Shown: positions 10,501-19,690, counted from the first letter of the stretch. The stretch is 64,000 bases of DNA from Holophagaceae bacterium (GCA_016720465.1 JADKKO010000004.1:1426001-1490000), one strand, 5' to 3'. The notes: generated by a model from the letters alone, not told the origin. Numbers and translations are program-made.

Positions 10501-10683
10501 CGATGCCATGGTTTCAGGGCTTGCGCCCGGCAGCCCCGCCTGCACCTGGATGGTGGGGAACTCCACCTGGGGCAGCGGCGATACCGGCAGGAACTGGTAG
10601 GCGATGGCGCCCAGCAGCGCCAGCGCGACGGTCAGCAATGTGGTGGCCACCGGGCGGCGGATGAATGGCTCGGAAATGCTCAA
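7582..10683 (-). CDS. mdtC: RND multidrug efflux pump subunit, MdtC-like
   Basis: 1033 residues, the full length of a hydrophobe/amphiphile RND transporter. It matches E. coli MdtC closely in marker segments: RRPVATTLLTVALALLG, SLPGASPETM-type LPGASPETMASSVATPLE, and GFVVDDAIVVVENITRHME in helix 4 with the proton-relay Asp pair. It pumps drugs or bile-salt-like compounds out as part of a tripartite complex with MdtA and an outer-membrane channel. Translation starts at TTG 10683; the TGA of mdtB overlaps it by four bases (TTGA), so the two are translationally coupled as expected for an MdtB2-MdtC heterotrimer. No TolC homologue is in the window. Confidence 0.9.
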   Translation of the reverse strand: MSISEPFIRRPVATTLLTVALALLGAIAYQFLPVSPLPQVEFPTIQVQAGLPGASPETMASSVATPLERQFGRIAGVTEMTSASSLGGTNITMQFDLSRSIDAAARDVQAAINAARGDLPANLPNNPSYRKVNPADSPVLMLVLTSKIIPRERMYDIASSVLQQKLSQVKGVGQVFVWGGALPAVRVDVNPVALNSNGLSLEDVRFAINAANINRPIGDLSTKASTWSLDTTDQLMDANAYKDIILRYRSGAALRLADVARVTDSVENIQNAALSNGVPAIIVPIFRQPDANIIETVDRVRAVLPEMQAFLPPAMELKVLIDTTRTIRTSVRDVQRALMISITLVILVVFIFLRSVRSTFIPSVVVPISLIGTFGAMYLLGYTIDNLSLMALTVATGFVVDDAIVVVENITRHMEAGMEPMEAALHGAKEIGFTVISISTSLIAVFIPILLMGGIVGRLFREFAVTLSVAIVISMVVSLTTTPMMCSRLLRPSRTETHGKVFQASERVFQWIMGRYKTSLAWVLCHQRATLTAAIATAVATIILYIVIPKGFFPQQDTGRITGSIEAAQDISFRSMERVMTEFVEIVQKDPSVENVTAFVGGGNTGRLFSSLKPLEQRKGRENADAVIARLRGKTAHIPGATLYMQPVQDLRIGGRPGKTQYQYTLQGDDASELFDWAPKMMQKLRTLPELTDVNSDLQNKGLEASLVIDRATAARLGISTQAIDNTLYDAFGQRFVSTTYTQLNQYHVVMEVDDPFMQTPEGLRSIYVRSTAGKLVPLGAFTKLERRNTALSVNHQGQLPSVTLSFNLPSGVALGDAVAAIDKAEQSIRLPGTIRGSYMGTAQAFKASLANQPLLLLAALLIVYIVLGVLYESLIHPFTILTTLPSAGVGALLALLAFRTELSVIAFIGIILLIGIVKKNAILMIDFAIEVERREGKSPEEAIFQACLLRFRPITMTTMAAMLGGLPLAIGMGTGAELRRPLGIAIVGGLLFSQLLTLYTTPVIYLYMDRLRLRWARWRGMAPEPAKLPAGL

Positions 10684-13600
10684 AGCAGGGGGCCCGCGAT
10701 CACGATATCGGTTTCAGCTTCGTCGGTCTCGGCCCTCACGCGCCTCAGGCGTCGCGAGAGCCGGTCGAAGGCCAGGTAGATGACCGGCGTGGTGTATAGG
10801 GTGAGCACTTGGCTGAAGATGAGTCCGCCGACGATGCCGATGCCCAGCGGGCGACGCAATTCGGCGCCGACGCCGGAGCCCAGGGCCAGGGGCACGCCGC
10901 CCAGCAGCGCCGCCATGGTGGTCATGATGATTGGCCGGAAACGCAGCAGCGAAGCCTGGTAGATGGCTTCCTGCGGGGGCAGGCCGTCCTTGCGTTCAGC
11001 TTCCAGCGCGAAGTCGATCATCATGATGGCGTTCTTCTCGACGATGCCGATGAGCAGGATGATGCCGATGAGCGCGATGACGCTGAAATCCGTACGGCAC
11101 AACATCAGCGACAGCAGCGCCCCGACGCCCGCCGAGGGCAACGTGGAGAGGATCGTGATGGGGTGGATGTAGCTTTCATACAACACGCCCAGCAGGATGT
11201 AGACCGTGAGCACCGCCGCGAGGATCAGCAGCGGCGTGTTGACCAGGGAAGCGCGGAAGGCCTGAGCGGTGCCCTGGAAACCGGCCTTGATGCTGGGTGG
11301 CAGGTCGACCTCCGTGCGCGCTTTCTGGATGGCCTTTACGGCATCGCCCAAGGAAACCCCGGGCGCCAGATTGAAGGAGATGGTGGCCGTAGGGAACTGG
11401 CCTTGATGGTTCACGGCCAGAGGCGCGGTGGCGGTTTCGATCCGGGTAAAAGCGCTGAGAGGAACGGCTCCGCCTGAAGCCGACCGTACGAAGATGTTCG
11501 AGAGGTCCTCGGGCCGCTGCTGCAGGCCCGGCGTCGCCTCCAGCACGACGCGGTACTGGTTCAGCTGGGTGAACATGGTGGACACCTGCCGTTGGCCGAA
11601 GGCGTCATAGAGCGCGTCGTCGAGCATCTGGGGCGTGATGCCTAAGCGCGATGCGGTGGTGCGGTCCAGGATGATCCGGGCCTGCAATCCCGCGATCTGC
11701 TGATCGCTGGCCACATCCCGGAGTTCCGGAATGGCTTGGAGGCGGTCCACGAAGCGCGGCACCCATTCCCCCAGCTCCTTGGCGTCGGCGTCCTCCAACG
11801 TGTATTGGTACTGGGTGCGGCTGACGCGGTCTTCCACGGTGAGATCCTGCACCGGCTGCATGTACAGCTTGATCCCATCCACCTTGGCGAGCTCGGGCTG
11901 CAATCTCCGGATGATGTCGCTGGCGCTGAGCTTCCGCTCATCCAGAGGCTTGAGGTTGATCTGGATGCGGCCGCTGTTGAGGGTGGTGTTCGTGCCGTCG
12001 ATACCGATGAAGGAGGACAGGCTTTCCACACCGGGATCCTGGAGGATCACCTTGGCTAAAGTCTGCTGCCGTTCGGCCATTGCGGTGAAGGATACCGACT
12101 GCGGCGCCTCGGAGATGCCCAGGATCACACCCGTGTCCTGCACCGGGAAGAAACCCTTGGGAATGGCGAGGTAGAGCAGCACCGTGGAGGCCAGCGTGGC
12201 GACGGCCACGACGAGAGTGGCCGTCTGGCGCTTGAGCACCCAGGTGAGGGTGCGGCCATAGAAGGCGATGATGCGTTGGAAGATTCGTTCCGATGATTGA
12301 TAAAAACGACTCTGTTCGGATGGCGGAATATGATGCAGCAGCTTGGCGCACATCATCGGCGTCAGGGTCAGCGAGACAACGGCGGACACCAGGATGGTGA
12401 CGCTCAGGGTGATCGCGAATTCCCGGAAGAGCCGGCCCACGATGTCGCCCATGAAAAGCAGCGGGATCAGGACGGCGATGAGCGAGACGGTGAGGGCCAG
12501 GATGGTGAAGCCGATCTGGGCGGAGCCCTTCAGCGCCGCCTGGAGCGGCGTTTTCCCATCCTCGATGTAGCGCGAGATGTTTTCGATCATGACGATGGCG
12601 TCGTCCACCACGAAGCCCGTGGAGATCGTCAATGCCATGAGTGTGAGGTTGTTCAGGCTGTACCCCAGCAGGTACATCACACCGAAAGTGCCCACGAGCG
12701 ACAAGGGCACCGCCACGCTGGGGATGATGGTGGCGGCCAGGGTGCGCAGGAACAGGAAGATCACCATCACCACCAGCGCGATAGTCAACAGCAAGGTGAA
12801 TTCCACGTCCTCCACAGAGGCCCGGATGGTGGTGGTGCGGTCCGTCAGGATGGTGAGCTCGACAGAGGAGGGCAGGGAAGCCCGGAGCTGCGGCAGCAAT
12901 TCCTTGACCCGGTCCACCACCGCGATGATGTTGGCCCCGGGCTGGCGCTGGATGTTCAGGATCACGGCCGGGGTCGCGTTCTTCCAGGCCGCCAGCCGTG
13001 TATTCTCGACATCGTCGATGACCGTGGCCACGTCGGAAAGGATGATGGGCGCGCCGTTCTTGTAGGCCACCACCAGGGGCCGGTACTCCTCGCTGGTGAG
13101 GAGCTGGTCGTTGGCGCCGATGGAATAGGCTTGCCGGGCCCCGTTGAAGCTGCCCTTGGCCTGGTTCACATTGCTCTGGCCGACGGCTGCGCGGACATCG
13201 CCGAGGGTCAGGCCGTAGGAGGCCAGGGCGCCGGGATTGGCCTGGATGCGGACCGCGGGTTTTTGACCCCCGCTGATACTGACCAATCCGACTCCTGGCA
13301 GCTGCGAAATCTTTTGGGCCAGCCGCGTGTCCGCGAAGTCCTCCACCTTCGACAGCGGCAGCGTCTTCGAGGTGAGCGCCAGGGTCAGGATGGGCGCGTC
13401 GGCGGGGTTGGTCTTGCTGTAGATGGGCGGATTGGGGAGGTCCCGGGGCAGGTAGGTGCCCGCGGCATTCACGGCCGCCTGGACCTGCTGTTCGGCCACA
13501 TCGATGTTGAGGTCCAGCACGAACTGCAGCGTGATGATCGAGCTGCCGCCGGAGCTGGTGGAGGACATACGGTTCAGGCCGGGGAGCTGGCCGAACTGGC

Positions 13601-13805
13601 GCTCCAGCGGAGCGGTGATGGCCGAGGCCATAACGTCGGGGCTGGCACCCGGATAGAAGGTCACCACCTGGATGGTGGGGTAGTCCACTTGGGGCAGGGC
13701 CGAGACGGGCAGCTGGCGGAAGGCGAGGATTCCCACCAGCAGCAGCCCCGCCATCAGCAACGAGGTCGCGATGGGCCGCAGGATGAAGGGGCGCGAGGGA
13801 TTCAT
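10680..13805 (-). CDS. mdtB: RND multidrug efflux pump subunit, MdtB-like
   Basis: 1041 residues. Similar to E. coli MdtB: RPIATSLLMAGLLLVG, LPQVDYPTIQVVTFYPGASP, GFVVDDAIVMIENISRYIE (helix 4 Asp pair) and LTLTPMMCAKLL. Start chosen at MNPSRPFILRPIA; 22 residues of possible upstream extension (MCLIRVPSW...) come from a repeat-rich spacer and are unlikely to be coding. It is the middle gene of mdtABC, 139 bases after mdtA, and overlaps mdtC by four bases. Works in the inner membrane with MdtC as a heteromeric pump. Confidence 0.9.
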   Translation of the reverse strand: MNPSRPFILRPIATSLLMAGLLLVGILAFRQLPVSALPQVDYPTIQVVTFYPGASPDVMASAITAPLERQFGQLPGLNRMSSTSSGGSSIITLQFVLDLNIDVAEQQVQAAVNAAGTYLPRDLPNPPIYSKTNPADAPILTLALTSKTLPLSKVEDFADTRLAQKISQLPGVGLVSISGGQKPAVRIQANPGALASYGLTLGDVRAAVGQSNVNQAKGSFNGARQAYSIGANDQLLTSEEYRPLVVAYKNGAPIILSDVATVIDDVENTRLAAWKNATPAVILNIQRQPGANIIAVVDRVKELLPQLRASLPSSVELTILTDRTTTIRASVEDVEFTLLLTIALVVMVIFLFLRTLAATIIPSVAVPLSLVGTFGVMYLLGYSLNNLTLMALTISTGFVVDDAIVMIENISRYIEDGKTPLQAALKGSAQIGFTILALTVSLIAVLIPLLFMGDIVGRLFREFAITLSVTILVSAVVSLTLTPMMCAKLLHHIPPSEQSRFYQSSERIFQRIIAFYGRTLTWVLKRQTATLVVAVATLASTVLLYLAIPKGFFPVQDTGVILGISEAPQSVSFTAMAERQQTLAKVILQDPGVESLSSFIGIDGTNTTLNSGRIQINLKPLDERKLSASDIIRRLQPELAKVDGIKLYMQPVQDLTVEDRVSRTQYQYTLEDADAKELGEWVPRFVDRLQAIPELRDVASDQQIAGLQARIILDRTTASRLGITPQMLDDALYDAFGQRQVSTMFTQLNQYRVVLEATPGLQQRPEDLSNIFVRSASGGAVPLSAFTRIETATAPLAVNHQGQFPTATISFNLAPGVSLGDAVKAIQKARTEVDLPPSIKAGFQGTAQAFRASLVNTPLLILAAVLTVYILLGVLYESYIHPITILSTLPSAGVGALLSLMLCRTDFSVIALIGIILLIGIVEKNAIMMIDFALEAERKDGLPPQEAIYQASLLRFRPIIMTTMAALLGGVPLALGSGVGAELRRPLGIGIVGGLIFSQVLTLYTTPVIYLAFDRLSRRLRRVRAETDEAETDIVIAGPLL

Positions 13806-13844
13806 GCTCGAGGCCCGCCATGGTTCAGTTTGGAAAGAAAAAAA

Positions 13845-13906
13845 CCACGAAGGGACACGAATAAGACACAAAGGCTTTCGTTCATGCTCTTCCTGTGCCT
13901 TCGTGG
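13845..13906. repeat. Inverted repeat in the mdtA-mdtB spacer
   Basis: CCACGAAGG (13845-13853) and CCTTCGTGG (13898-13906) form a nine-base stem within the only long gap of the mdt operon. The left arm is followed by short ACACGAA/ACACAAA-like motifs typical of dispersed intergenic repeats in some bacteria. It could dampen or stabilise the mdtA-mdtB transcript. No T-run follows, so it is not a clear terminator. Confidence 0.5.
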
Positions 13907-13944
13907 CTGCCCCTCGTGAACGGTAGTCCCCCCGAAAGCCATGG

Positions 13945-15159
13945 CTACTTGCCTTTTCCTGGAACCACGCCCTCTGCTTTCGGAAGGCTCACCTTGCTGC
14001 CGGGCCTCAGCTTCTCAAGCCCGTCGGTCACCACCAACTCACCTGCTTCCAGGCCGCGCTTCACCGCCGTGTCATCCCCTTCGGTGCCCTGCACTTCGAT
14101 GGGCCTCATCTCCACGGTGTTGTCGGCCTTGATGACATAGACGAAGGCCCCTTGGGGGCTGCGCTGGACCGCAGCGGTGGGAATGATCACGGTGTCGCGG
14201 ACCGTGTCCACTTTCAGCCGCGCGTTGACGAACTGGTTGGGAAAGAGAGCTGCGTCCTCGTTGGCGAAGAGCGCTTTGAGTTTTACCGTTCCTGTCGTGG
14301 TGTCCACCTGGTTGTCGATGGCGGCAAGCGAACCAGAAGCGAGCCGGGATTTTAGATCCCGGTCCCAGGCCTCCACTGGGAGACGAACTCCCTTGCGGTT
14401 TTGCGCCATCACTCTCTGGATGCTGTCGGCCGGAATGGTGAAGACGATGTTGATGGGCTGGATGGGGGCGATGACCGCCAGGCCTGTGGGATCCGAAGCG
14501 CGCACCATGTTGCCTGGATCTACGAGCCTCAGGCCCACGCGCCCCGAGATGGGAGCAGTGATGCGGCTGAATGTCAGGTTGAGCTTGGCGCTCTCCACCT
14601 GGGCCTTGTCGGATTTCAGGGCGCCCTCCACCTGGTTCACGGTGGAGGTTTGGGCATCCAATTGCTGTTTTGGGAGGATGCCCTGCTGCACCAGGCTGCG
14701 GAACCGCTCCTGGTCCATGCTGGCGTTCTTGAAAGCGGCCTCGTCCTTCGCCATCTGTCCCTCGGCTTGCATGAGCTGGACCTGGAAAGGCCGGGGATCG
14801 ATCTCTGCGAGAAGCTCTCCTTGGCGCACCGCCTGGCCTTCAGTGAAGTGAACCTGGACCAGCTGCCCGTCCACCCGGCTGCGGACCGTGACGGTATTCA
14901 AGGCGGTGACGGTGCCAAGTCCCGTGAGGCTCACGGCCATGTCGCCCTTCCGGGCCTTGGCGGCCACCACAGGCACCGCGCGGCCCGCCCCCGTAGCGGC
15001 GCTGGCGGCGGTAGTCTTCGTGGAACGAGATAGGAGGATGACTGTGGAAACCACGGCTACGCCCCCCACCAACAGCCAAAGCCGCCATCGTTTCAGGAAG
15101 GGAGCGCTCGACTGGCCAGTCTCAAGGGTCGGCGTGGAATTGGGGAACGAAGCGTCCAT
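13945..15159 (-). CDS. mdtA: RND efflux periplasmic adaptor, MdtA-like
   Basis: 404 residues (E. coli MdtA is about 415). An N-terminal anchor/signal helix (LWLLVGGVAVVSTVILLS) is followed by the membrane-fusion-protein layout: barrel-sandwich start VPVVAAKARKGDM, lipoyl-like VRSRVDGQLVQVHFTEGQ, a coiled-coil hairpin (residues ~125-175) and the beta-barrel SRITAPISGRVGLRLVDPGN. It bridges the inner-membrane pump (MdtB/C) and an outer-membrane channel. The start at MDASFPNSTPT was preferred; an in-frame ATG 42 bases upstream is possible. First gene of the mdtABC operon. Confidence 0.88.
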   Translation of the reverse strand: MDASFPNSTPTLETGQSSAPFLKRWRLWLLVGGVAVVSTVILLSRSTKTTAASAATGAGRAVPVVAAKARKGDMAVSLTGLGTVTALNTVTVRSRVDGQLVQVHFTEGQAVRQGELLAEIDPRPFQVQLMQAEGQMAKDEAAFKNASMDQERFRSLVQQGILPKQQLDAQTSTVNQVEGALKSDKAQVESAKLNLTFSRITAPISGRVGLRLVDPGNMVRASDPTGLAVIAPIQPINIVFTIPADSIQRVMAQNRKGVRLPVEAWDRDLKSRLASGSLAAIDNQVDTTTGTVKLKALFANEDAALFPNQFVNARLKVDTVRDTVIIPTAAVQRSPQGAFVYVIKADNTVEMRPIEVQGTEGDDTAVKRGLEAGELVVTDGLEKLRPGSKVSLPKAEGVVPGKGK

Positions 15160-15398
15160 GGGAATCGTGCCTTTGGATGAGAATGCAACGTGATGGAACA
15201 AGGTCGGCAGTGAGGACCATGGAGTAACTATCGTAGCTTGAGGTAGGCCGGGGAACCCGGTATCTATGGATGATTCGGTCCATGGGCCGGCCCGATCCGG
15301 CGGAAATGGCCACGGGACCCACGCCTGTGCTGATTCACCGGGCCAGAGCCGGCATGAAACAACGATTCAAGCGCTGATGGGAAATAGAATGCCGGCAG
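15160..15398. other. Intergenic gap between the radical SAM gene and mdtA
   Basis: About 240 bases without a gene. It must hold the mdtABC promoter and the 3' end of the radical SAM transcript, but I see no convincing -35/-10 pair or T-tailed hairpin. Confidence 0.4.
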
Positions 15399-16271
15399 CT
15401 ACAGTCCCCGAGCCCATTCGGGCCGGAGGGGGACACGGCCTGCGAGGGCCGCGTCGATGGCGGCGAGGATCGCCTCCCGGTCCCGCGGGAGGCGGCCTCC
15501 GATGGGCAGGTAGTTCGAAGCGTGGTTGGAGCGGAAGATGGCGGCACTGGGGTGGGCTTCTTCAATGAACCAGCGAAGCTCGGTGAGCAATTCATGGATA
15601 TCCGGAAGCTCGAAGCGGCCTTGATCCGCCAGCTTCGAGATGGGCGTGCCAGGCACCACCGTCAGCGTCAGGCTCGAGAGGAAGCGGGGGTCCATGGCCG
15701 TGGCCAGGCGCCCGGAAGCGCGCGCATGTTCTTCGCTCCGCTCCCGCCCGCCCGCGCCGAGCAGGAAGATCAGCGACTGCTCCATTCCGGCTTCCTTGGC
15801 CTTGCGGGCGGCCTCGACGTGTTCAGCCGCGCTGGCACCCTTCGCGATGCGCCGGAGGGTCAGGTCGTCGCCAGATTCGGGGCCGATGTAGAGCAGCGAC
15901 AGCCCCAGGCTCCGCAACCGCAGCAATTCCTCCGGCGTTTTCTCCAGCAGGTTGCGGGCCGTGGCGTAGGTGCTGATGCGCCGGAGGCGGGGGAATGAGG
16001 AGCCCAGGGCGCGCAGGATGGGTTCCCACTGCCCGAGGCCCATGCCCAGTGGATCGCCGTCGGCAACGAAGACGTGCCGCACATCTTCCGCAAACCGGGC
16101 GCTGGCTTCGGCGATTTCGGCGAGGACCTCCTCGGTCGGTCTCGCCTCATACCGCTTGCTCCGGTACATCGCGCAGTACGTACAAGCGTTCCAGGAGCAT
16201 CCGAGGGTCGCCTGGAGGATGAATGAGCCGGCTTCGCTCGGAGGCCGGAAGAGGGGTTCGTCGTAATGCAT
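15399..16271 (-). CDS. Radical SAM protein
   Basis: 290 residues. Near the N-terminus TLGCSWNACTYC supplies the three iron-sulfur cysteines with CX4CX2C spacing, as in a subset of radical SAM proteins (COG1032-like), rather than the usual CX3CX2C. Further radical-SAM features are the strand-helix repeats with DGDPLGMG, ISTYATARNLL, LYIGPESGDD and LTVVPGTPI. Substrate unknown; methylthiolation-like or oxygen-independent metabolic roles cannot be separated here. It is divergent from the CAP-domain gene at 16403. Confidence 0.82.
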   Translation of the reverse strand: MHYDEPLFRPPSEAGSFILQATLGCSWNACTYCAMYRSKRYEARPTEEVLAEIAEASARFAEDVRHVFVADGDPLGMGLGQWEPILRALGSSFPRLRRISTYATARNLLEKTPEELLRLRSLGLSLLYIGPESGDDLTLRRIAKGASAAEHVEAARKAKEAGMEQSLIFLLGAGGRERSEEHARASGRLATAMDPRFLSSLTLTVVPGTPISKLADQGRFELPDIHELLTELRWFIEEAHPSAAIFRSNHASNYLPIGGRLPRDREAILAAIDAALAGRVPLRPEWARGL

Positions 16272-16402
16272 GAGGGAATTCTCGCGTATCGCGCCAGCTT
16301 AAGTGCCAATGATTCATTCAAGCCAATGCCCGCCTCGTCCACGCCCGGGTTGGAGTCTGGGGACCCGATGGTAGACTCCCGTGATCCTTCTGGGGTGAGG
16401 GC

Positions 16403-17074
16403 ATGCGTGCTTCGCATTGGGTATGGATGCTGGCATTGGCCATGGGGCTGCCTGGGCTGGAAGGTCAGAGCGTCAAGGCCTCCTCGGCTCCGAGGACAGC
16501 CAGCGCATCCACGGAGATGGAACGGCAGGTGATCGCGGAAATGACCTTGGCCCGCACCCACCCGAAACATTTCGCGGTCTTTCTACATCAGCTCCGAGGC
16601 TGCTACGAAGGCGCCCTCTTCAGGGAGCCCGGCCGCATCCCCAAACGCACCATCGAGGGCGTCCATGCCCTGGACCAGGCCATCGCCTTTTTGGAGTCTG
16701 CGACTCCCGTCGGCCCCTTGGCGTGGGATGAGGCGCTTTTCCTCGCAGCCCGGGACCACGCCCGGGATCAGAGCCGCACCGGGGAAACGGGGCATGTTGG
16801 TTCCGATGGCAGCACCATGTCCCAGCGCATCGAACGTCACGGAAGCTGGACGGGCAGAATTGCGGAGAACATCGACTACGGCGATTCCGAGGCCCGCCGC
16901 ATCATCATCAACCTCATCGTGGACGATGGGGTGGCCAACCGGGGCCACCGCCGCAACATCTTCAATCACGACCTCAAGGTGGCTGGAGCGGCCATCGCCC
17001 CCCACCGCACCTACCGCCACATGTGCGTCATTGATTTCGCGGCGGCCATCCTACCCGAAGGAGGGCGGCGCTGA
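16403..17074 (+). CDS. CAP (SCP/PR1-like) domain secreted protein
   Basis: 223 residues. A signal peptide (MRASHWVWMLALAMGLPGLEG) precedes a CAP domain at ~40-215. Motifs seen: DEALFLAARDHARDQSRTGETGHVGSDG, containing the CAP1 His, and IAENIDYG with a GHRRNIFNHDLKVAGAA stretch matching the CAP1/CAP2 region. Bacterial CAP proteins are exported and of mostly unknown function; some bind lipids or act at the cell wall. It stands alone, upstream of the XRE regulator. Confidence 0.8.
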   Translation: MRASHWVWMLALAMGLPGLEGQSVKASSAPRTASASTEMERQVIAEMTLARTHPKHFAVFLHQLRGCYEGALFREPGRIPKRTIEGVHALDQAIAFLESATPVGPLAWDEALFLAARDHARDQSRTGETGHVGSDGSTMSQRIERHGSWTGRIAENIDYGDSEARRIIINLIVDDGVANRGHRRNIFNHDLKVAGAAIAPHRTYRHMCVIDFAAAILPEGGRR

Positions 17075-17147
17075 GGGATTCCTCCGCGCCAACGTGTCTC
17101 CCGCTGTTGGCCCTGCCGGGTTCATCTCCAGGCTAGCGAAGTAAACC

Positions 17148-17205
17148 TTGACATTTCCATCTATAGAATTAAATTATTGATATATAAGATATTATTATTT
17201 GGATA
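17148..17205 (+). promoter_or_regulatory. AT-rich promoter/operator region of the XRE regulator
   Basis: TTGACA at 17148-17153 is followed by a strikingly AT-rich stretch in an otherwise GC-rich region. It contains TATAGA- and TATATAA-like hexamers and GATAT/ATATC half-sites flanking an ATATTATTATT core. This fits a sigma-70 promoter with a site for autoregulation by the downstream XRE protein. Exact -10 is uncertain. Confidence 0.4.
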
Positions 17206-17210
17206 TCAAT

Positions 17211-18155
17211 ATGAAAATCGCGACGCGGAACCAAGCCAGATCCGAGATCGCCCAGAAGATCCGCGCCTTGCGGGTGGGCCGGCACTGGACCCAGGCGGAG
17301 CTGTCCAAAAAGCTGGGATTGTCGCAAGGGCGCTTCTCTGAAATCGAGCGGGGGCAGGGGTCTTTCACCGCGGAGCAGTTCCTGGAGATGTTGCGGCTCT
17401 TCAATGTCCCGATCTCCCATTTCGCGGCAAAGCAGAGCGGAGCCGGCTCCGGGATCGGGAATGCGTTGGCGCGCCTCGGGGCGGCCCACCTTCAGGAACT
17501 CCCGGATGTCCTCCCAAGCGAGCGCCTTGAAGAAGCTGGAGACGTGGTCAAGGAGGCGCTGCTCGGCGTGGAGTCGCCTGATCTCATCACTTCGCTCGCA
17601 CCGGTCCTGGTCCGCAACATCGACTGCATCAACCTGCACAAGCTCAGTGCCCAATTCCGTGAATACGGTCTGGAACGGCGCTTGGCATGGCTACTCGAGA
17701 ACACCCTTGCGGCCCTGCGGCAGGAGTTGTCCGGTGGACCTCCTCACACCGCGTCGAGCTTCTACCGGAGGGCGGAATTGATCCTCAGCGCCTCCTTGGG
17801 GAATTCGCCCTTCAACTGGCCGCAGATGAATGCCGATGAGGCGCTGGACCTCGTGGATGCAGGGATCCTCGATGAGAAAAGACTCAGTGAAGTCCAGAAA
17901 TCAATGTCCGCCATCTCCCGCCGCTGGGGCATCGCGACCGCCCTCCAGCCGGATGATTTCATCACCGCGCTGAAAGCGAGCCGTGCCGCCGGTTCGGGAT
18001 CTCCCATGTCGCCCGAACCGCGCCTTCGGAGTGTCACTACAAGGAAAGCGCGGGCCCTGGCGCATCGACCCGGCAAAGCCCAAACTCCCGATGCGGTTCC
18101 AACGGTGATCGAAGGCCACCTCATGCCGAAGCAGGTCGAGATGGATTGGGACTGA
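17211..18155 (+). CDS. XRE-family HTH transcriptional regulator with long C-terminal region
   Basis: 314 residues. Residues ~10-65 form a classic Cro/C1 helix-turn-helix: IAQKIRALRVGRHWTQAEL, SKKLGLSQGRFSEIERGQG. The remaining ~250 residues are helical and unlike a peptidase or cupin domain; I do not recognise them. The ATG at 17211 was chosen over a TTG 12 bases upstream. The AT-rich leader and the lone position suggest an autoregulated accessory gene, perhaps once part of a toxin-antitoxin or phage module, though no partner is visible. Confidence 0.75.
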   Translation: MKIATRNQARSEIAQKIRALRVGRHWTQAELSKKLGLSQGRFSEIERGQGSFTAEQFLEMLRLFNVPISHFAAKQSGAGSGIGNALARLGAAHLQELPDVLPSERLEEAGDVVKEALLGVESPDLITSLAPVLVRNIDCINLHKLSAQFREYGLERRLAWLLENTLAALRQELSGGPPHTASSFYRRAELILSASLGNSPFNWPQMNADEALDLVDAGILDEKRLSEVQKSMSAISRRWGIATALQPDDFITALKASRAAGSGSPMSPEPRLRSVTTRKARALAHRPGKAQTPDAVPTVIEGHLMPKQVEMDWD

Positions 18156-18220
18156 CAAGTGTGGAATCCCTTTCGAAACCCAAATTTCCCAAACCAAGAC
18201 CCTCAACCTCGACGAGGGCA

Positions 18221-19690
18221 TCATCGCCGAAGCTGGCGGAGGCGCGCCCTGGCAAAATCTTTCACCTCCCAGTTCTCATTCCCTTCGGCGATTTTTTCCA
18301 GCAGCGCCAAATCCGTGAGTTTCATCATGGCCAGCTTACGGAGCGGCCACCAGCGCTCCTCTACAACGATTTTCGCCAGAACCGACTGGTCGGTGAGGGT
18401 TCGGACGGCCGCCTCGCGGGGCACCATGTTCGGATGGCCTAGGGCGATGCGGGCGAGCACGGCCTGATCCGTCAACCGCTCGATCGCGGGTGTGAATCCA
18501 GTCCGTTCGGCGATGGTGACCAGAAGGCCCTGATCGCGAATTCCCCTGATGGCCGCATAGCGAACCCCCCATTCCTTGTCCTCGATGACGATCTTCGCGA
18601 GCTGGGCCTGGTCGGTCAGCCTCGCGGCCGCGGCGATCCGAGCAGGCACCGCGGAGTTTTCGAAGGCGATCTTCGCCAGCGCCGCCTGGTCGGTAAGGTT
18701 CTCGACGGCAGCGCGGCGCACCACGGGTTCTTCGTCCTCCCAGGCGATCTTCAGTAAAAGGGCCTGATCCGTAATTTTGCCCACGGCATCTGCGCGGGAG
18801 GCGGCGAGATTTCTGGCGGCGGTGTCCCGCAAATCGGCAAGCCTGTCAGCGGCGGCGGTCTGCAAGAGCGGGTTCTTCTCCGAAGCCACAAGTTCCGACA
18901 GCGCGGTTTCATCGGTGATGTTCTTGATTTCGGCCCGGCGTTTCAGAGTCCAGTCGTGTTCAGCGGCTTTTTCACCCAAGGCGATCTTTTCCAACAGAGC
19001 CGGGTCGGTGACCACGGGCATCTCCAACCGAAGGCCCACCTTCCGCACGGTCTTATCTTTGCCGCTTGAGAAATCCAGGGGAAATGCGATTTCGTAACCT
19101 GCCACCAGATTCGGGAGCAGCCAGATGTAAGCCACTTGTCCCGTCCCTGACGCGCCGACGAATCCTTCCATCCCCGCCGTCCGGCTGGACTGGGCGTAGA
19201 TGCCCTGATTCAAGTTCTGGAATCCGCTCAAGGCGAAAGCGAAGGGGCTTATGCCTTCCGCTTGCCACCGCCGAACAACCCTGGGTAGGTAGGTACACCC
19301 GGAAAGCCTGGGTAGCACGATCTTTTCGTTGGGTGCGTAGCTGTAGGTGCACACCAACGCAATCGTATCTTTGAGAGATCCGAGCTCCTTCAGGATCTCC
19401 CCGCTGGTTCTCCAGGAATAGGTGCTGTCCTTTTGATAGACCTTGATGCTGTCTAGCGGAAGCGCCTTCGCCGTGACGGGGAGTCCATCCGGGTTGGCGG
19501 GAATCGTGACGGCCGCGACAACGGCTTGCGGTATTCGTCCTTCCACGCCGGAAAGGTCATCGTAGTATTTCAGGTTCTGCGAAGTCGCCTTTTTTTCGGG
19601 CGCGCCCTGCTTGGGTGGCCCGGAACCGAATCCGAGAAGTTCGGTTGCGGCCAGGAGGCAGATAAAGGAGGGGAGAATTTTCCTTCTCAT
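18221..19690 (-). CDS. Exported protein with tandem HEAT-like TDQALLAKIA repeats
   Basis: 489 residues from MRRKILPSF, which begins a signal peptide. The N-terminal ~210 residues are a globular domain I do not recognise (SSGKDKTVRKVGLRLEMP marks its end). From ~215 on there are about nine repeats of roughly 25 residues built on LTDQALLAKIA followed by VRxAAVxxL, i.e. paired helices of the HEAT/armadillo type. Such solenoids bind proteins. Probably periplasmic or surface-exposed. The gene is convergent with the XRE regulator; six extra N-terminal residues are possible from an upstream ATG. Confidence 0.65.
   Translation of the reverse strand: MRRKILPSFICLLAATELLGFGSGPPKQGAPEKKATSQNLKYYDDLSGVEGRIPQAVVAAVTIPANPDGLPVTAKALPLDSIKVYQKDSTYSWRTSGEILKELGSLKDTIALVCTYSYAPNEKIVLPRLSGCTYLPRVVRRWQAEGISPFAFALSGFQNLNQGIYAQSSRTAGMEGFVGASGTGQVAYIWLLPNLVAGYEIAFPLDFSSGKDKTVRKVGLRLEMPVVTDPALLEKIALGEKAAEHDWTLKRRAEIKNITDETALSELVASEKNPLLQTAAADRLADLRDTAARNLAASRADAVGKITDQALLLKIAWEDEEPVVRRAAVENLTDQAALAKIAFENSAVPARIAAAARLTDQAQLAKIVIEDKEWGVRYAAIRGIRDQGLLVTIAERTGFTPAIERLTDQAVLARIALGHPNMVPREAAVRTLTDQSVLAKIVVEERWWPLRKLAMMKLTDLALLEKIAEGNENWEVKDFARARLRQLRR

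Noticed and set aside
7582..13805. Long plus-strand frames opposite the mdtB and mdtC genes
   Set aside because: Asp/His/Gly-rich shadows of the RND coding strand with no recognisable domains.
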